Positions 1 through 13,250 of a stretch of DNA of 64,000 bases are shown here, one piece after another. The stretch is from Bagarius yarrelli (lineage: Eukaryota; Chordata; Actinopteri; Siluriformes; Sisoridae): NCBI GenBank assembly GCA_005784505.1, contig VCAZ01000005.1, positions 3,460,501-3,524,500 of the forward strand, read 5' to 3'. Below the pieces are notes generated by a model. That model searched no databases, had not been told where the DNA came from, and saw only the letters and a program-made list of their open reading frames with translations. The translations under genes were made by a program, and so were the position numbers. Position 1 is the stretch's first letter. The number at the start of each line of letters is the position of its first letter.

Positions 1-381
1 TCACGCAGGACATGTTGAAAATCAATATACAGCTGTCCTGACGGGCGCTTTGTATCCATTCTTGGTGACGTAATCCTGTGGGGGCAGTTAATGCAAAGGA
101 TATCCCACGAAGCAGCTGTGGTGATGCGGATAGGACAGGGATGGAGTGTTGGTGATAGACAGAACAACACTATCAAGGAGCAGCATGATGAGTTGTTGGG
201 ATTTGCTGGGTTTCTGTGATAAAGAAAAAAAATCACAGAGGTGGCAGCAGGTGTCATGGAGGGGGGAGGAAGGACTGGAGGAGGCTAACACGGAAACAAT
301 ACCATCGAGACCAGGCACCAGCAGCATGCAACAGCCGTTCGACAATAATCCAGAAACAAAGAGCAGCTGTTCTGAGACAGA

Positions 382-383
382 TC

Positions 384-416
<33 letters not shown>

Positions 417-419
417 TAG
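382..419. repeat. (TA)n microsatellite
   Basis: Alternating TA run, slightly interrupted near its right end. Confidence 0.9.
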
Positions 420-3400
420 ACCTTTGCTGCTCATAGAGTAGCATCTTTATCTGTCAAGCTTATCATAAACATAATCATGAGCAACATTTATACTCCAAAA
501 GTAGATTTCCTAGAATTCGGACTGTCGATTCCTGCTTATCACCAGAATACATTATAATTCAGACTTCACTTCAAAATCGCCATTTTTTTTTCTAAATGCT
601 AGCAGGCAAAGTGGGTTTCAAAGCCAGGCTGTTGCTGTCTCCCTGTGATCTCCAAGACAGAAAGCATGGTCATTGTGAGAAGAGCCTTGTGGGAAGGGGG
701 TGCAACCATGACAACCAGCCACTGTTACCCAGCACTCTACAAGCGAGAGCCAATTGAACACTGGGTAAAAAAAAGACTTCAACCCCCTCGGATAAAAACA
801 CACAGACAAATTGTTCTGAAAGTCAGTGCGGCAAGACAGTCAGCCGCTGACACTTCACACAGACTGAAAGACAAAGCCCTCATTGTTGTAGTTCAAAAAA
901 TGTAGACCAGCAGAATTTTGTTACAGCAATGTTAAGAATTTTATCACTTCAGTGTTTGCTTACAAAGTTCTCTGTATTTGTTTAGGAACATAGTAGGAGA
1001 TGAAACCTTTAACCACATAGCATTGGCTAAATTAGCTTGTAAACTTGACAAAATCTTAGCAATGATAAAAGTAAATTACAATTTTAATTAAAAAGGTACC
1101 TGCCTGTTAACATATATATGTGCATAACTCTGTACACCCTGTTTATGCAGACAGGATGCATCATTAGCGTATTCACATACTGTGGACAAAAATCTGTAAC
1201 AAAAAGTATAAAAACCTGAAGTAATACTGGTGTTGCGTTTCCACATTGGAGTCGACTGCAGGATCTGAAAGACGATGCCACGGTTACAGTATTTCTTTTG
1301 GACATGCAGGTATAGGATTCTGGTGTGTTTTCATAGTAACACATAGTTATGTAGTTTGTGTACTTTTACAAATTAGCTTAAATACAGTAGCACTGCTGGA
1401 CTGCAGCTTCACACATTTCAGTACTGATGTGTTGTTTGTTTCTAAATGGATCCCAGTTAACTAACCACTACATAACTTATTAAAAAGCAAAAATTACATA
1501 TATTTATTAGATTTTTTCAGAAAACCGCTGATGTTTTATAGACACCAAACTTGTTCTACAAAATGTTCTACAAAAAACAAATCTTTTTGCTTTTAATTGA
1601 TTAAATTTCTTGTATTTAAGGAGGTCAGAGGATTTTACTAAGCCCTGCATGATCACTCTGTTTCACGCACTGCGGCTGTTTGTGGAACTCTGCCAGTAGC
1701 TTTTTACAGTTGCTGTACATCAGCGTCACTTCTCTGGCTCAGGTGTGAAATGCACATAGTTTGATTATGTCCCTGTCTTGCCGGAAAGTGTTCTGGAGGC
1801 CTGCAGTTTTCATAGTGCATCACGTAAAGTCCTGACCCGGCACTCTGCCTCCATCTGTGGGCCTGAGAGGCTGCGTGGCTCAGCTATCTCTCTGCTTCAT
1901 TAAAGTGCTACTCTCAGGAGAGGAAACTGAATCAGGTGAAGCAGTAAAAAGGAAAAATAAGGAAGAAATCTACAGAAACCAAGTAAAATAGTTTGATATT
2001 TTGATAAAATGCCTCTTAATAAAAGTGAGTAAATGAATGAAAATGCAGACAGACATGCTCCATACGATTGCAGGGAAATGAAAGAGAAGTGTTGCTTTAT
2101 TCTCACATTGAGAACTCTCATTTGCACCCCCCATCCCTCTCTCTTTCCCTGATCCATCTCGTCCCTTCCCCCAATCACTTGCTTTCTCTGTTTGAGTCTC
2201 TTTCGTGACATATGGACGATCCTCTGTGGTGGCGGCTTCATTTATTGTGAGGCGTTACTTTCAGCAGCTATGCCAACGGCTGCACGACGCGCTAAAATCC
2301 CCGCTAACCAGCCAGAGGCCTCCAGCTACAGTTCGATTCATTTATAGATGACAAATTTTACTACATCAAGGCATTCATCCATGTTCCACATGGGCTCAGC
2401 TTTTTGTCTTAAAGCTGAGAATTTAAACCAGACATGTTGCAAAGTGCTTTATTCCTCTTGTACTACAACATTTTCTCAAATGTTTTTTCCATATTTCAAG
2501 TTAACACATTGTGCTTTGTGTAAGTTTGAGCCTGTAAATAACATGATTAAGAAGATGTATATTATTTAGTGGCTGTAGATTATTTAGTGCATCTAATATA
2601 CATTTCTATGTAAATTAGATAAATAGTAATAATTAACATCTTCCAATCAGATGATGGAGTATAAACTGATGTCGGGTCTGGAGGACACTTAGGTTCTTCC
2701 ACATCAGCCTTGGAAAACAATGTCTTTATGGAGCTCAGAGGCTTAATGGATTATTATAGAACAGTGTTTATGTGTCTTAGTTCCAGTGAAGTAAAATTCG
2801 AATGCTACAGCAGATAAAGACATCTTAGACAACCATGTGCTCTAACTTTCTGGCAACACATGGTTGGGCTGGTAAGAAGTCCCTCAGTCTCACCTGTTTT
2901 ACCTCAGTAAAATGTTACAGCAACAGGAATCTCTGCAAAAGCCTTATAGCATCAGCTGACTGATTTAAGGATTACCTCTGGACTTTGGTCTTAGAATGTA
3001 GGTGGATATACATGGCTTAAGTCCATGCTAACACTCTAACACTCAACCACAGAGGACAATTCCAGTCACACAAGTCTGACTGCGCTCAATCAACTCCTGG
3101 AAAGACAAAAGCCTTTAGTCATTCAGGGCTTTCTAACACACTGAGCAGCAAATGAATTGCAGCAAAATCAATAACTATACACCTGTTGGAAAACAAAACA
3201 TTTAATCTAGCACATTTGGGTACCAAAGCTAAATATTGTTTATGCTTGAACTGGCTTTATATGATTTAATGATAGAGCTTGATATTATTTGGGCCAAGTT
3301 GCTCTTTGCATTTACACCACATAAATCGAAAACGCACCTACCTTAAGGTATTTATCACCACCTAAACTGCACAACACTTCCTCTAAGCCTCCAAATCGAT

Positions 3401-4499
3401 TTTACCTATTATTCCTTAAGGCACAAGAAACACATGCATCAGGACTTCTCTGTCCTGGTTTTAAAAGTGAACAGCAGAGTGAATTCTGCAGCTGCAAAAA
3501 ACAGCTGAGTCACTGACTATCTGTAAATGAAGACTTACGACCTACCTCTTTTGCCCAACACTACAATAAAAACAAACTCAATTTATACTGGTTTTGTTGG
3601 TATACCAGGCAATCAGATGAATCTTTTTACTATCAGAGACTCAGTGTGATGGTATTATTAGATTTGTACTAGGGTGGTCATTTGTGTTCGAAGGAGGCTA
3701 TACATTATTTCTCACTCTGACTAAAGATACCTGCTAAATGCATGCATGTTATATTATCCGCCATAATGCACAATGCATAATTGCACAATGCATAATCTCG
3801 CAACCTAAAGGGGTCCTAAAGAAGTCGATCCTCTTAATGTCTTTTTTTTTTAGAGTGTCAAATAAATATATAAATATATAAAAGTCTAGAAGGTTCCTCA
3901 CGAGTGAATGTTAAATGGTACTGCATTGGTCAAGAATACCAAATTGAGAAAAAAACACTTAACTATAACTAAGAAACTGTAAAAGTCTTTAAAATAATTT
4001 AATAATTGCATTTTAATAATGTCGATAATATGTTGAAAAATAATAATTTTTCAAAAAATGTCATTCTGGCTACTTCTGAAATGACATCATTGTTTCAGTA
4101 TGTATGACATCATTGTTTATGTACGTAAGTAATATAATAAAACATGAATAATAAAATGTGTAACTTTCTGAAGACTTTTCTTTTATCAGAAAACTTCACA
4201 TCTGCCCAGAGAAAACTTTACAGCAGTAACAGTAGTAGCCACATGTTTTCTCATCTATATATGTAATATATATCTATATATATATATGTATTAAGTTTCA
4301 GTCAATCAGCATAACGTTGTAACACTGGATAACATAACACTGTAAAATTGCCACAATATGTTCTTTATGTCAGCACAACTACCAATGTGGTTCTTTTTTA
4401 TTTACAGTAATTAGTGAATTAGGCCTTGGAATCGATCTAGAGCACCAATATCTCAATATTGTCCATTCAATCATACAAACCATTTATTCTTTTATATTC

Positions 4500-4630
4500 A
4501 GTAATGTGTTTATTCTGGTCAGGGTCACAGATGATCCAGAGATTATACCAAAAACCCTGGGTAGACGCCTGAAATACCCGACACACAAGGGAGCAAGCGC
4601 ACACATACACACACCAACACATACACACAC
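4500..4630 (+). repeat. degenerate fish interspersed repeat
   Basis: The string pattern (TATTCTGGTCAGGGTCACAG, then a CCCTGGG block, then ACACACATACACAC) resembles the 3' half of a common fish repeat. Related diverged blocks are seen at about 21720-21880, 31140-31300 and 34235-34385. Family name not assigned. Confidence 0.45.
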
Positions 4631-4992
4631 ATTTATGTGTAGTTTAGTTCAAGTACTGCCATGTTTTTTTAATAAAATTTAGGAAACTTCCTTAAAACCA
4701 AATGTATACACTAAGGAACTAGAACTTTAGGACTAAACCTTTAACTTCAAGATTAAACAAGGGACCATGTGTGATTCTGGTTTTCATTTGATCAACTTAT
4801 AAGTAGATAATAAACTTAACACCACATGTTGTATTTGAAGCAATTTAAGGCCACAAAACAAACACACGTAACATCTTTAAAATTCTTCGTAATCAAGTCG
4901 CAGGTGGTCTGTAGGAGGCGCTGTGTTACGCAAAGCATGATGAAGTAGCGCAATTTCAGGGTAGCAAATCAATCCAAGCGCAAGACTCGCGT

Positions 4993-5018
4993 ACACACAC
5001 ACACACACACACACACAC
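4993..5018. repeat. (CA)n microsatellite
   Basis: Uninterrupted AC dinucleotide run. Confidence 0.9.
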
Positions 5019-5390
5019 TCCTTAACCTTAATTTCTATTTGATTTTAGTGCAGGCTGCAGTCACGTGTAGAGCAAAATCCAGTTTTGACGCTGCGGAACA
5101 GACAGATGAAGTGCCAAACGCAGAGAGTAACTTCGAATTAATATTAACTGAGAATGACAAGTGAATGTCAGCGCCATGCAACTGAGTGCAAAAGTATATT
5201 AAAGATTACAGATCTGTCCAAACTGTACTGTCACTCTGTGAAAAGGAAAAGAGACACAGCTCAGCCGGTGCGTGATGCTGTAAATGATACAGCTGAGGAT
5301 GAGCATCAGTTCAGCGCGTACTGAACGCAACAAGGGTGTCTAACACACACACACACACACATACACAGAGAGGCATAAAAGCGCACAAAC

Positions 5391-5484
5391 CTGTCTGTCC
5401 TTTGCCCAGTGTTTTTTCCAGCCGGTACGGTCCCACGTAGGAGGCATGCTGAGCGCTGCTCTCTTTCCCCGACGAAGAGGACAT
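5391..5484 (-). CDS. brsk2: BR serine/threonine kinase 2, coding exon 1 (partial gene)
   Basis: Read on the minus strand, ATG at 5484-5482 opens a 31-codon exon that ends in phase 1 at a GT donor (5390-5389). The encoded N-terminus contains AQHASYVGPYRLEKTLGKGQ, which is the start of the kinase domain and of the glycine-rich ATP loop of the BRSK/SAD kinases. The short leader before AQHA fits BRSK2; BRSK1 has a longer Pro/His-rich leader. BRSK2 is an LKB1-activated, AMPK-related kinase acting in neuronal polarity and presynaptic organisation (family knowledge). The remaining exons are not in the window. The exon is too short to appear as a long ORF. Upstream on this strand the 5' untranslated region runs into a long GA/CT tract (5588-5755). 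Confidence 0.88.
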
Positions 5485-5584
5485 TTTGGCTTTAGAGTGA
5501 AAAAAGGAGCGATGCTTCAGCGATCAGCTGCGAGTCCGCTATGTGGGGCTTTCTCAAGGCCAGTAGAACAACTCTTCCCCGCCC

Positions 5585-5755
<171 letters not shown>

Positions 5756-6454
5756 GTGTGCGCTGCTCTGTCTCTCTTCTCCTGCAGATGGCGCAAAAGA
5801 GAAACACTCACGAATGGGTTGCCAGGTAATCAGTTACCATGATCATGTTTAATTGTTTAGTATTAAATCTTGCCGTTTGCTATTAAATGTCCATACCATA
5901 TGAAATTAATTTTGTATAGGAGCTTGTTTAGCTTTGCAAGCATGGACAAATTTCCACGAAGACAAAGTTTGCTGTGGATGGACTGGAAGACCGTGAGAGT
6001 TCTGCAAACAGGGCTGTCTGTATGACACTGTCTGCATGCCAGGTCTTCAATGCAGTCCACACTAATGCTGGTACATTTCTGACGTATTGTATGCGCCCTT
6101 AAGTGGGTTGGTAGTCCTGAGAGTTAAACCTCTGACCTTCTGTTCAATAGTCCAACAAATTAACCACTGAGCTCCCACCTCCCACAGCTATGATGGAAAA
6201 TTTAGTCGAACTGAGGCTGATTATAACAGCCAGGGAAAACTAAATGTAAAACAGAATTATTCTTATTATCATTAGTGATCGTCAGGTGTCCACATACTTT
6301 TTCTCATTATAGGGATTTCTGTTTTGTTTGTCAGAGTGTCTGTGGTTTTTCTGAGGAAACTATGCAAATCATCAAACGTTTTTAAACTATTCTACATTTT
6401 GATGTCCATCTAATAATGTTCTTGCATGATAACAATTATTCAGTTTATACAACT

Positions 6455-6650
6455 GGGGAAAGTGATTAAGCGCAGTGATTAAGGTGTTGAACTGCTAATT
6501 GGAGCATCTGGGTTCGATTCCCAGCACTGCTAAGACACCACCGCTGGGCCCCTAAGCAAGGCCCTCAACCCCCATTTGCTTAGATGTATAAAGGAGATAA
6601 ATGTAAATTGCTCTGGGTAAGGCAGCTACCAAATGCTGTAAATGTAAATG
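6455..6650 (+). repeat. tRNA-derived SINE, family 1
   Basis: tRNA-like head with a B-box (GGTTCGATTCC), then the family core GCTGGGCCCCTAAGCAAGGC and a tail ending in repeated TGTAAA. First of a cluster of four copies in 1.6 kb. Confidence 0.85.
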
Positions 6651-7320
6651 AACAATTTATAAATTTATTTAAGAAGAAAAACACAGCAATCTGGCAACCC
6701 TGCAAGCACTCAGCATAATTCGTGCTGGATGAAAAAAAGCCCCTGTTTTTCTAATCTCATTACTGAAATCCATATCCATATAAGAAATGTATCTCTGCAG
6801 TCACGGATTGACTATTTTTCTCATTTTATATACCACCGCATATGTTAGTCATAGAGCTAGAAAATTGATTTCTGGCACAGAAGAAATCACAAACCAAAGC
6901 TTTAACCTGCAAAATGCAAGTGAAGTATTTGACTCTATTGAACTATCTCCATCTCTGCATTTTGTAATGTTAATTTCTGAAAATAAGATTTATTTAACTG
7001 GAATTATTCAATAAATGCTATAAATTAGCATTGAAATATCTTGAAATAGCTTTAATATTAAACTATAAGGATATATATTGAATATTAAAAAAAATTGAAA
7101 CCCATAAAATTATTTCTGGTTCTAAATAGACAAATATTGAGGACTAGGCATATTAAGGACTAGGCAAACATGTTGTAAAGGTTCTTTGATATATTGAACT
7201 TAATTTGCTTTGACGTTTAGAGAAAATCAGACTTTGTTTAACGCTATAAAATCCTATTCCCACAATGAAGCATGGTGGTGGTATCATGCTTGCCGTTAAA
7301 ATCAGATCTATTCAGGGAGA

Positions 7321-7504
7321 AAGTTGTAGTCTAGTGGTTAAGATGTTTGAACTGCTAATTAGAAGATCGGGGGTTTGATCCCCTGCACCACCAAGTTGCC
7401 AGTGTTGGGCCCCTGAGCAAGGCTCTCAACCCCCAATTGCTTAGTGATACAAAAGTCGCTCTGGATAAGGGTGTCTGCCAAATGCTACAAATGTAAATGT
7501 AAAT
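7321..7504 (+). repeat. tRNA-derived SINE, family 1
   Basis: Carries AGTGGTTAAG head, the core GGGCCCCTGAGCAAGGC and the tail GTCGCTCTGGATAAGGGTGT followed by ATGTAAATGTAAAT. Lies 39 bp from an inverted copy. Confidence 0.85.
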
Positions 7505-7543
7505 CAATAGAAGTATTAAGGCAGCCATTAATCACCTCTGAGC

Positions 7544-7730
7544 CATTTACATTTACATTTATGGTATTTGGCAGACGCTCGTATCCAGAGCAACTTACAT
7601 CTATCTTTTCATACAAATGAGTAATTTGGGTTAGGGGCCTTGATCAGGGGCCCAGCATTAGCAGATTGGTGGTGCTAGAAACCGAGCCCAGATTTTCCAA
7701 TTAGCATTTCAGCACTGCGCTACCACTTTC
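7544..7730 (-). repeat. tRNA-derived SINE, family 1, inverted
   Basis: Starts with the TTTACATTTACATTT tail and ends with the GCGCTACCACTTTC complement of the head. Forms an inverted pair with the copy at 7321-7504. Confidence 0.85.
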
Positions 7731-7866
7731 CTTCCCCGGACTGGAATTTTCAACAAAAAAGAGACACCATTACTGGTGTAATTATGTCCACACACCTTTA
7801 TCTATATCATGTATGTTTAAAAAACAAGCTGTTTGTATTGTGTTGAAAGTGGTTTATACTGTGTTG

Positions 7867-8030
7867 GAAGTGGTAGCGTAGCGGTTAAGGCGTTGGACTA
7901 CCACCAGGGTTTGATTCCCAAGCTACCACTGCTGGGCCCCTGAGCAAGGCCCTTAACCCCCAATTGTGTAACAGAAAATAATGTAAGTCGCTCTGAATAG
8001 AACGTCTGCCAAATGCTTTAAATGTAAATG
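7867..8030 (+). repeat. tRNA-derived SINE, family 1
   Basis: Well-preserved head (AAGTGGTAGCGTAGCGGTTA), core and TGTAAATG tail. Confidence 0.85.
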
Positions 8031-9698
8031 TGTTGTGGGTGGTTGCAGAGCACCTCTATTACGAACGCAAATACGGTTGTAAGCTGGATAAAATACCAAG
8101 AATCACATTTACATTGTAAATATGGGTCATTGTCACTGGACACACTACCCAGAAGCCACTGTCTGACTTCTATGATTTTAGCTATCAAATATAGAAATTG
8201 AGCTCCAAACAGCGACTCCAGGGTCCAGGTTGAGTCCAGGTTTGTGGACACCATTACACTAGTAACAGTGTCTTATTTTTGTTAAAAATTCTACCCAATG
8301 AGTCGGAATTATAAAAAGGTAAAATTCTGCCTATTAAAGCAGCTGCCACTAGAATCTAATGCAGCTTTTATGGATCTTGGCTCTATAATCTGACACATGG
8401 ACATACAGATGCAACTGTAAGCATGTTGGATCTGTTTCAAAACTGGATTCCAAAGTAACACACTTCAGAGTTGCTGCACTCTTTTGAAGTCACGGGAACA
8501 TCTGCTCAGGTTGAAGCTAATAATTCACACACTGTCCCTTTTACCCTTTCAACTTTCTAGCTAAGCTTCAGACACACATACTGAATATGTGGGTTTTTTA
8601 ATAAAGGTGTAAGACAGGCGCTGTATGAAAAATTGTGTCTCTGGTTTGAATGTGTTCTGGAAATTGTCCCCTCAACAGATGACTCTATTAGTGTATACGC
8701 ATTAATGGCTTGGCACATCTTTATTACTGGACTGTTCCAAAGTTTCCATATGAGAGGGCACTTGTGATTAAGTCAAAATGAAGTCATCATATTCTGTCTC
8801 ACTAAGCACACCTCACACACAAACGTGTACACACCATGGCAACTCAAAAGGTGGTGTGTCAGTATTCGCTGTTTGACCTTTCGGTTACAAGTAAATGCTT
8901 CCTAATTTGCATCTCTATTATTCGTGACATTTTATCCATTTTTTCAGCTCTGAAATACAAAACTTCAACGCAATCAGATATGAAGTTCTGTTTTTTTTTT
9001 TTTATATGAAATGTGTCAATCTTTATCTTAGTCATAAGCAAGCACTCAAAAACCCATTATCCCCTGAAATTCAGAAATATATTGTGGGCAATCTTATTTA
9101 ATTATAGAAGCTAATTAGAACATACTAAATAATTCAGTAGATGAGGTGGGGAATTGATGATTGGGGGGAGGAAGGGAGAGGCTTCGAATGTGTTTTTGGC
9201 CTTTCACTGCCTTAATATCTGAAATAAATACAAAAAAATCTACAGACAGATGAGAATGATTTTAATGCTTTAGAATTAATAATGTAAATGTTCTTATTTA
9301 TACTATAAGAGTTCATGGACATTTTACCAGAACACTTATAACTGTGTCTTTTTCCAAAACTGTTCCCACAAAGCACACAGTTGTCTGATGTAAACACAGT
9401 TATAGGACAGTCCTCTAAATCTTCCAATAGCAAAAAAAACCTACTGACTGTAAATAAATAAAATGTTTTCCTCCACTTTTAACAGTTTAACTTTTTCCTT
9501 AACTAATTATTTTTGTATCCTCATATATTATTAACTATAGATTATGTGGAGCATTTTATATTCCCCGTGGTGGCTGTTACCATAGAAACAACATCTACAG
9601 TACAAAAAAAACCTTCTGGCCAATCAAAACTGAGAATTCAACAATGCTGTTTTTTGTGACATAAAAAACAGATAAGGTTATAACAAAGGGCGTAACCT

Positions 9699-9888
<190 letters not shown>

Positions 9889-10439
9889 CACCAAAGATAG
9901 ACCTTTACAAATAGATTAATCCAGGTTCAAAGAAAACTGTATATTACAAGCTACAGTAAATAGAAGATTGCACATATACCAGTGAATCTATGACTACCTT
10001 ACCTTCTAATGTCACATGTCTTTAATTGACGTTAATAAACAATATCAGACAAAAGATGCTCAAGCAAACATTCTTAATCATAAGCTTTCTTTTTCGCTGC
10101 TAAATTTCTGCTGGCTTTGGTTCCACTTAGAACGAAGTACACAAGAATTTAAAGAAAATAGTCATTTCTTCTCAAGTTCACATTCTTATGACCACTTGAA
10201 TGCGAATGTATGATTGGGGTTATGTTTGTTACCTTTCTCACTAATTATTTTATAGCTGATCATGCTCCGTGATCTAGTGGAAATACTCTCCAGAAGTGTG
10301 GAGGTTTTTATGAGTACGTAGGACTAAATCTGAAACAGAATGTTTTTGGAAAACACACATGAATGTATTAGTCATGTGTCTCAATGCTTTTGCTGGGTGA
10401 AAGTGAATAATCCAGCAATAACCTAGTCCGTTGAGAGAG

Positions 10440-11157
10440 AATCACAGCATGCTTTATTAAGAGCATACTGACAAGCTTTATCACAGTGCGGTATCACGGC
10501 TCCACAGTGTGTAAAAAGAAATCACTGCAAAGTGATTCACTGAAACTGCCCCACGCATCATCGGCACTCACCTACCTGCCATTGAGTGTCTTCACCACAG
10601 TATATGTCTGCACAGAGCACACAAACTCATCAAGGACTCCTCCAACTTCAATCACAAACTCTTTAACCCCTTTCCATCCAGGAAGAGATACAGGACCATC
10701 CACACCAGAACCATCAGGTCCAGGGCCCCCACAATCATAAATTTTCTGAACTCCACATTACACCGCTAGGACACTCAGGTCTCACGAGAGTTCAAAATCT
10801 TACAGTTCTGCTTCACTCTAAACATTCTGCTACCCTTTTCTATGTATAATAGAATTAGTTTATAATGTGCATATTGTTAATTCATGAGATTACACTAGTC
10901 TGTCTATATAAATTTATACTTTATATAAATATACAGTATACAGTATAAGATATATCTGTACAATGTACACAAAGCACACATTTTGCACAATGTATAATTA
11001 CACTCTATATGTTGTAAATACTTCTACATACTCCTCTATACACATACCGACAACAGCATTTTGTTGCTATGTACTTGTGTCTTGCAATGACAATAAAGTT
11101 AGTTAGTTCGTTATCTATCTATCCATCCATCCATCCATCCATCCATCCATCCATCAC
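10440..11157 (+). mobile_element. 3' end of a non-LTR retrotransposon (LINE)
   Basis: From about 10670 one frame reads FPSRKRYRTIHTRTIRSRAP, then a TIINFLNSTLHR block and a stop. This matches the C-terminal end of the reverse transcriptase of L2/Rex-type fish LINEs, which typically ends with an FP-S-G/R-RYR block (family knowledge). The element finishes with TTGCAATGACAATAAAGTTA and a TATC/ATCC array at about 11111-11155, as L2/Rex tails commonly do. The upstream part is frame-broken. This is a 5'-truncated dead copy. Confidence 0.7.
11111..11155. repeat. TATC/ATCC array at a LINE tail
   Basis: Short tetranucleotide array that directly follows the LINE 3' end. Confidence 0.85.
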
Positions 11158-11931
11158 ACACGCATACAGTGAAAGCAATTAAATTAAACCAATTCAGAAG
11201 GAAACCAGTAATCTCAATGGAAACATTCAACTCTCAATGAATCAAAATTCTCATTCTTGGTAATTGGACATATGCGATCAATGCAGTGGATTGAGATTAG
11301 ATTGAACCTTTGTTCATGCAGTTTAAGAAATTCCTTGCATATTATAGCCAGAACTGGCTGCACATTTTCATCCAGCATGTGTACCTTCGCAGCGTTACTC
11401 CCGTTGTGTCAGCTGTCAGATAGAAGAAGGTCCAGTTAATCTTTCTCCCTTCTTTCAGTTAGATTAAGACTTTGATGGCCAATTGAGTCAGTTTTCCAAT
11501 TGTTCAGCAGTCCGAGCAGAACCAAAGGATGATGTATTTTACTAGAACATTCCAATCATTCTTTGCCGAGGGGGTGTGAGAAAGCTGATAGTGTGTGTAC
11601 TGCTGCTGAAATATGATGATGTACAGGCAGTTTGAGTAATAATGTATTGTATGTCATAGGCTTCACTCAACCATGAGGAAAGATGGCAATCGTTAACCTA
11701 TCAGAAAGCTCTATCAGACTGGATTTGTTTGCTGTGTCATCCTTCATCCCCCATTTAAGGTTCTGTCACTGCCTTTTTTAGGATCTGTTTCTTTCTTTGA
11801 AGAACCCAAGGCTGAAAAAAGCTCATTTTAAACCAAGTTAAACCGTAGGTTGAAGGACACAGACTAAACTGTTTTTTGGACAGCCTCTATATTCATTGTT
11901 GGGTTTACTTAGCTTTTGAAAAGCAAGGAGC

Positions 11932-12110
11932 TGGAAGTGGTAGCTCAGTTGTTAAGGTGTTGGACTGGTGATCGAAAGATCAGAAGTTCACCACTAAATT
12001 GCCACCATTGGGACCCCAAACAAGACCCCTGAACTCTTACCTGCTCAGTTGGGTAAACAAGAAGGTATAAATAGTACTGAATAAAGATGCCTGCCAAATG
12101 CCATAAATCA
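11932..12110 (+). repeat. tRNA-derived SINE, family 1, diverged
   Basis: GGAAGTGGTAGCTCAGTTGT head, diverged core, CCAAATGCCATAAATCA end. Confidence 0.75.
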
Positions 12111-13084
12111 CCTCACGTGTTTAAAAATAATCACAAGACTTCATATGTAATTAAACTATTGAAATACTTAATAAAGTATTTAAGTAAATTAAAGACAGCA
12201 GACAAAGAGAAGCCTGAGTTCCAGTAATCAATGCTAAAAAGCTAATCTGCTTCACCTGTTTTCTGAGACATCGAAGCAAAATTCATCTCTTTGTCACTTC
12301 TTCAATAAAATACCTCCATGCTGAGTCGCCGGTCAGATAATAAATATATGTTCCTGTCTTTAATTTGTATTAAATATGCATGATTATGGGGCAAACAATT
12401 AGCATCTAAGGCACAAGTTGTTAGGAATCAAGCGAAGACTCAAATGCTGGCAGGGATAATGAGGCATGTGCTGCCTGAATAATTGCACAGTGGCTAATGC
12501 AGAATGCTGTGTTGCATTTCTAGTCCCTGCAAATCAGTGCAATTACATTACCCAGGCTCTCATAATTACCCCCAATCCAGCAGTACACAGAGCTTTTCTC
12601 CAGGCCTCTGGCACACACCTCCCACTCAGCACTCATTTCATCTTGATTTTAGGATGCTGTTCATTATTATCTTTATGTTCTATGTTTGTTATTGCCATCT
12701 TTAATTAGTTCTCATAAGCAGTGGCTTATAGTGAATGCAGTATTATTAACGGGGGTGTTTTAAGACAAAAAGCTATTAAATAAATGTAAAATAGTCAGAA
12801 ATGCCATTGGCCAAGGATCCCGTGCTTTCACTGCCATGACCTGGGTGTGTATTCCGACTAAAGAACCCACTCAGCTTTTGTGAGGCTTACTCTCAGTGCC
12901 GGCTGAAATCCAATTACAAAATAAGGGTTTTTTCAGGAAAAGCATCTGGTGTGAAGATCTGTGCCAAACCAAATATGTAGATCTGCTGGATTGTTTCTGT
13001 ATTACCCAGAATGCCATACAACTACCTGTTGTCAGGTTACTATGAGTAACACAGATACATATGTGATGCACCACTTTCTAATCT

Positions 13085-13250
13085 ACATTTACGTCATTTG
13101 TCAGACAATCTTATCCAGAGCGGCTTACATTTATCTTATTTATACAACTCAGCAACTGGGGGTTAAGGGCCTTGCTCAGGGGCCCAACAGTGGTAACTTG
13201 GTCGTGCTGGGAATTGAACCTAAGACCCTAAACACTGAGCTACCACCTTC
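13085..13250 (-). repeat. tRNA-derived SINE, family 1, inverted
   Basis: Inverted copy. Its translation on the plus strand gives a peptide like YTTQQLGVKGLAQGPNSG, which recurs at 42.6 kb only because both are SINEs. Confidence 0.85.

Larger units (their letters stand above)
1..5390 (-). other. brsk2 intron 1 (partial), no exon seen
   Basis: This stretch lies 3' of brsk2 coding exon 1 on the minus strand and should be part of its first intron. I looked on the minus strand for the next kinase exon (the glycine-rich loop continuation beginning LVKLG) and did not find it, so it probably lies beyond the left edge. Contents seen: a TA microsatellite at 382-419, a degenerate old repeat at about 4500-4630, and CA microsatellites at 4993-5018 and 5342-5360. 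The block 1640-2340 is low in simple repeats and could hold regulatory sequence, but nothing specific is recognisable. Confidence 0.6.

Noticed and set aside
7255..7300. Short match to the Tc1/mariner transposase motif KHGGG followed by IML
   Set aside because: Only about a dozen codons with a break inside; too short to call an element.
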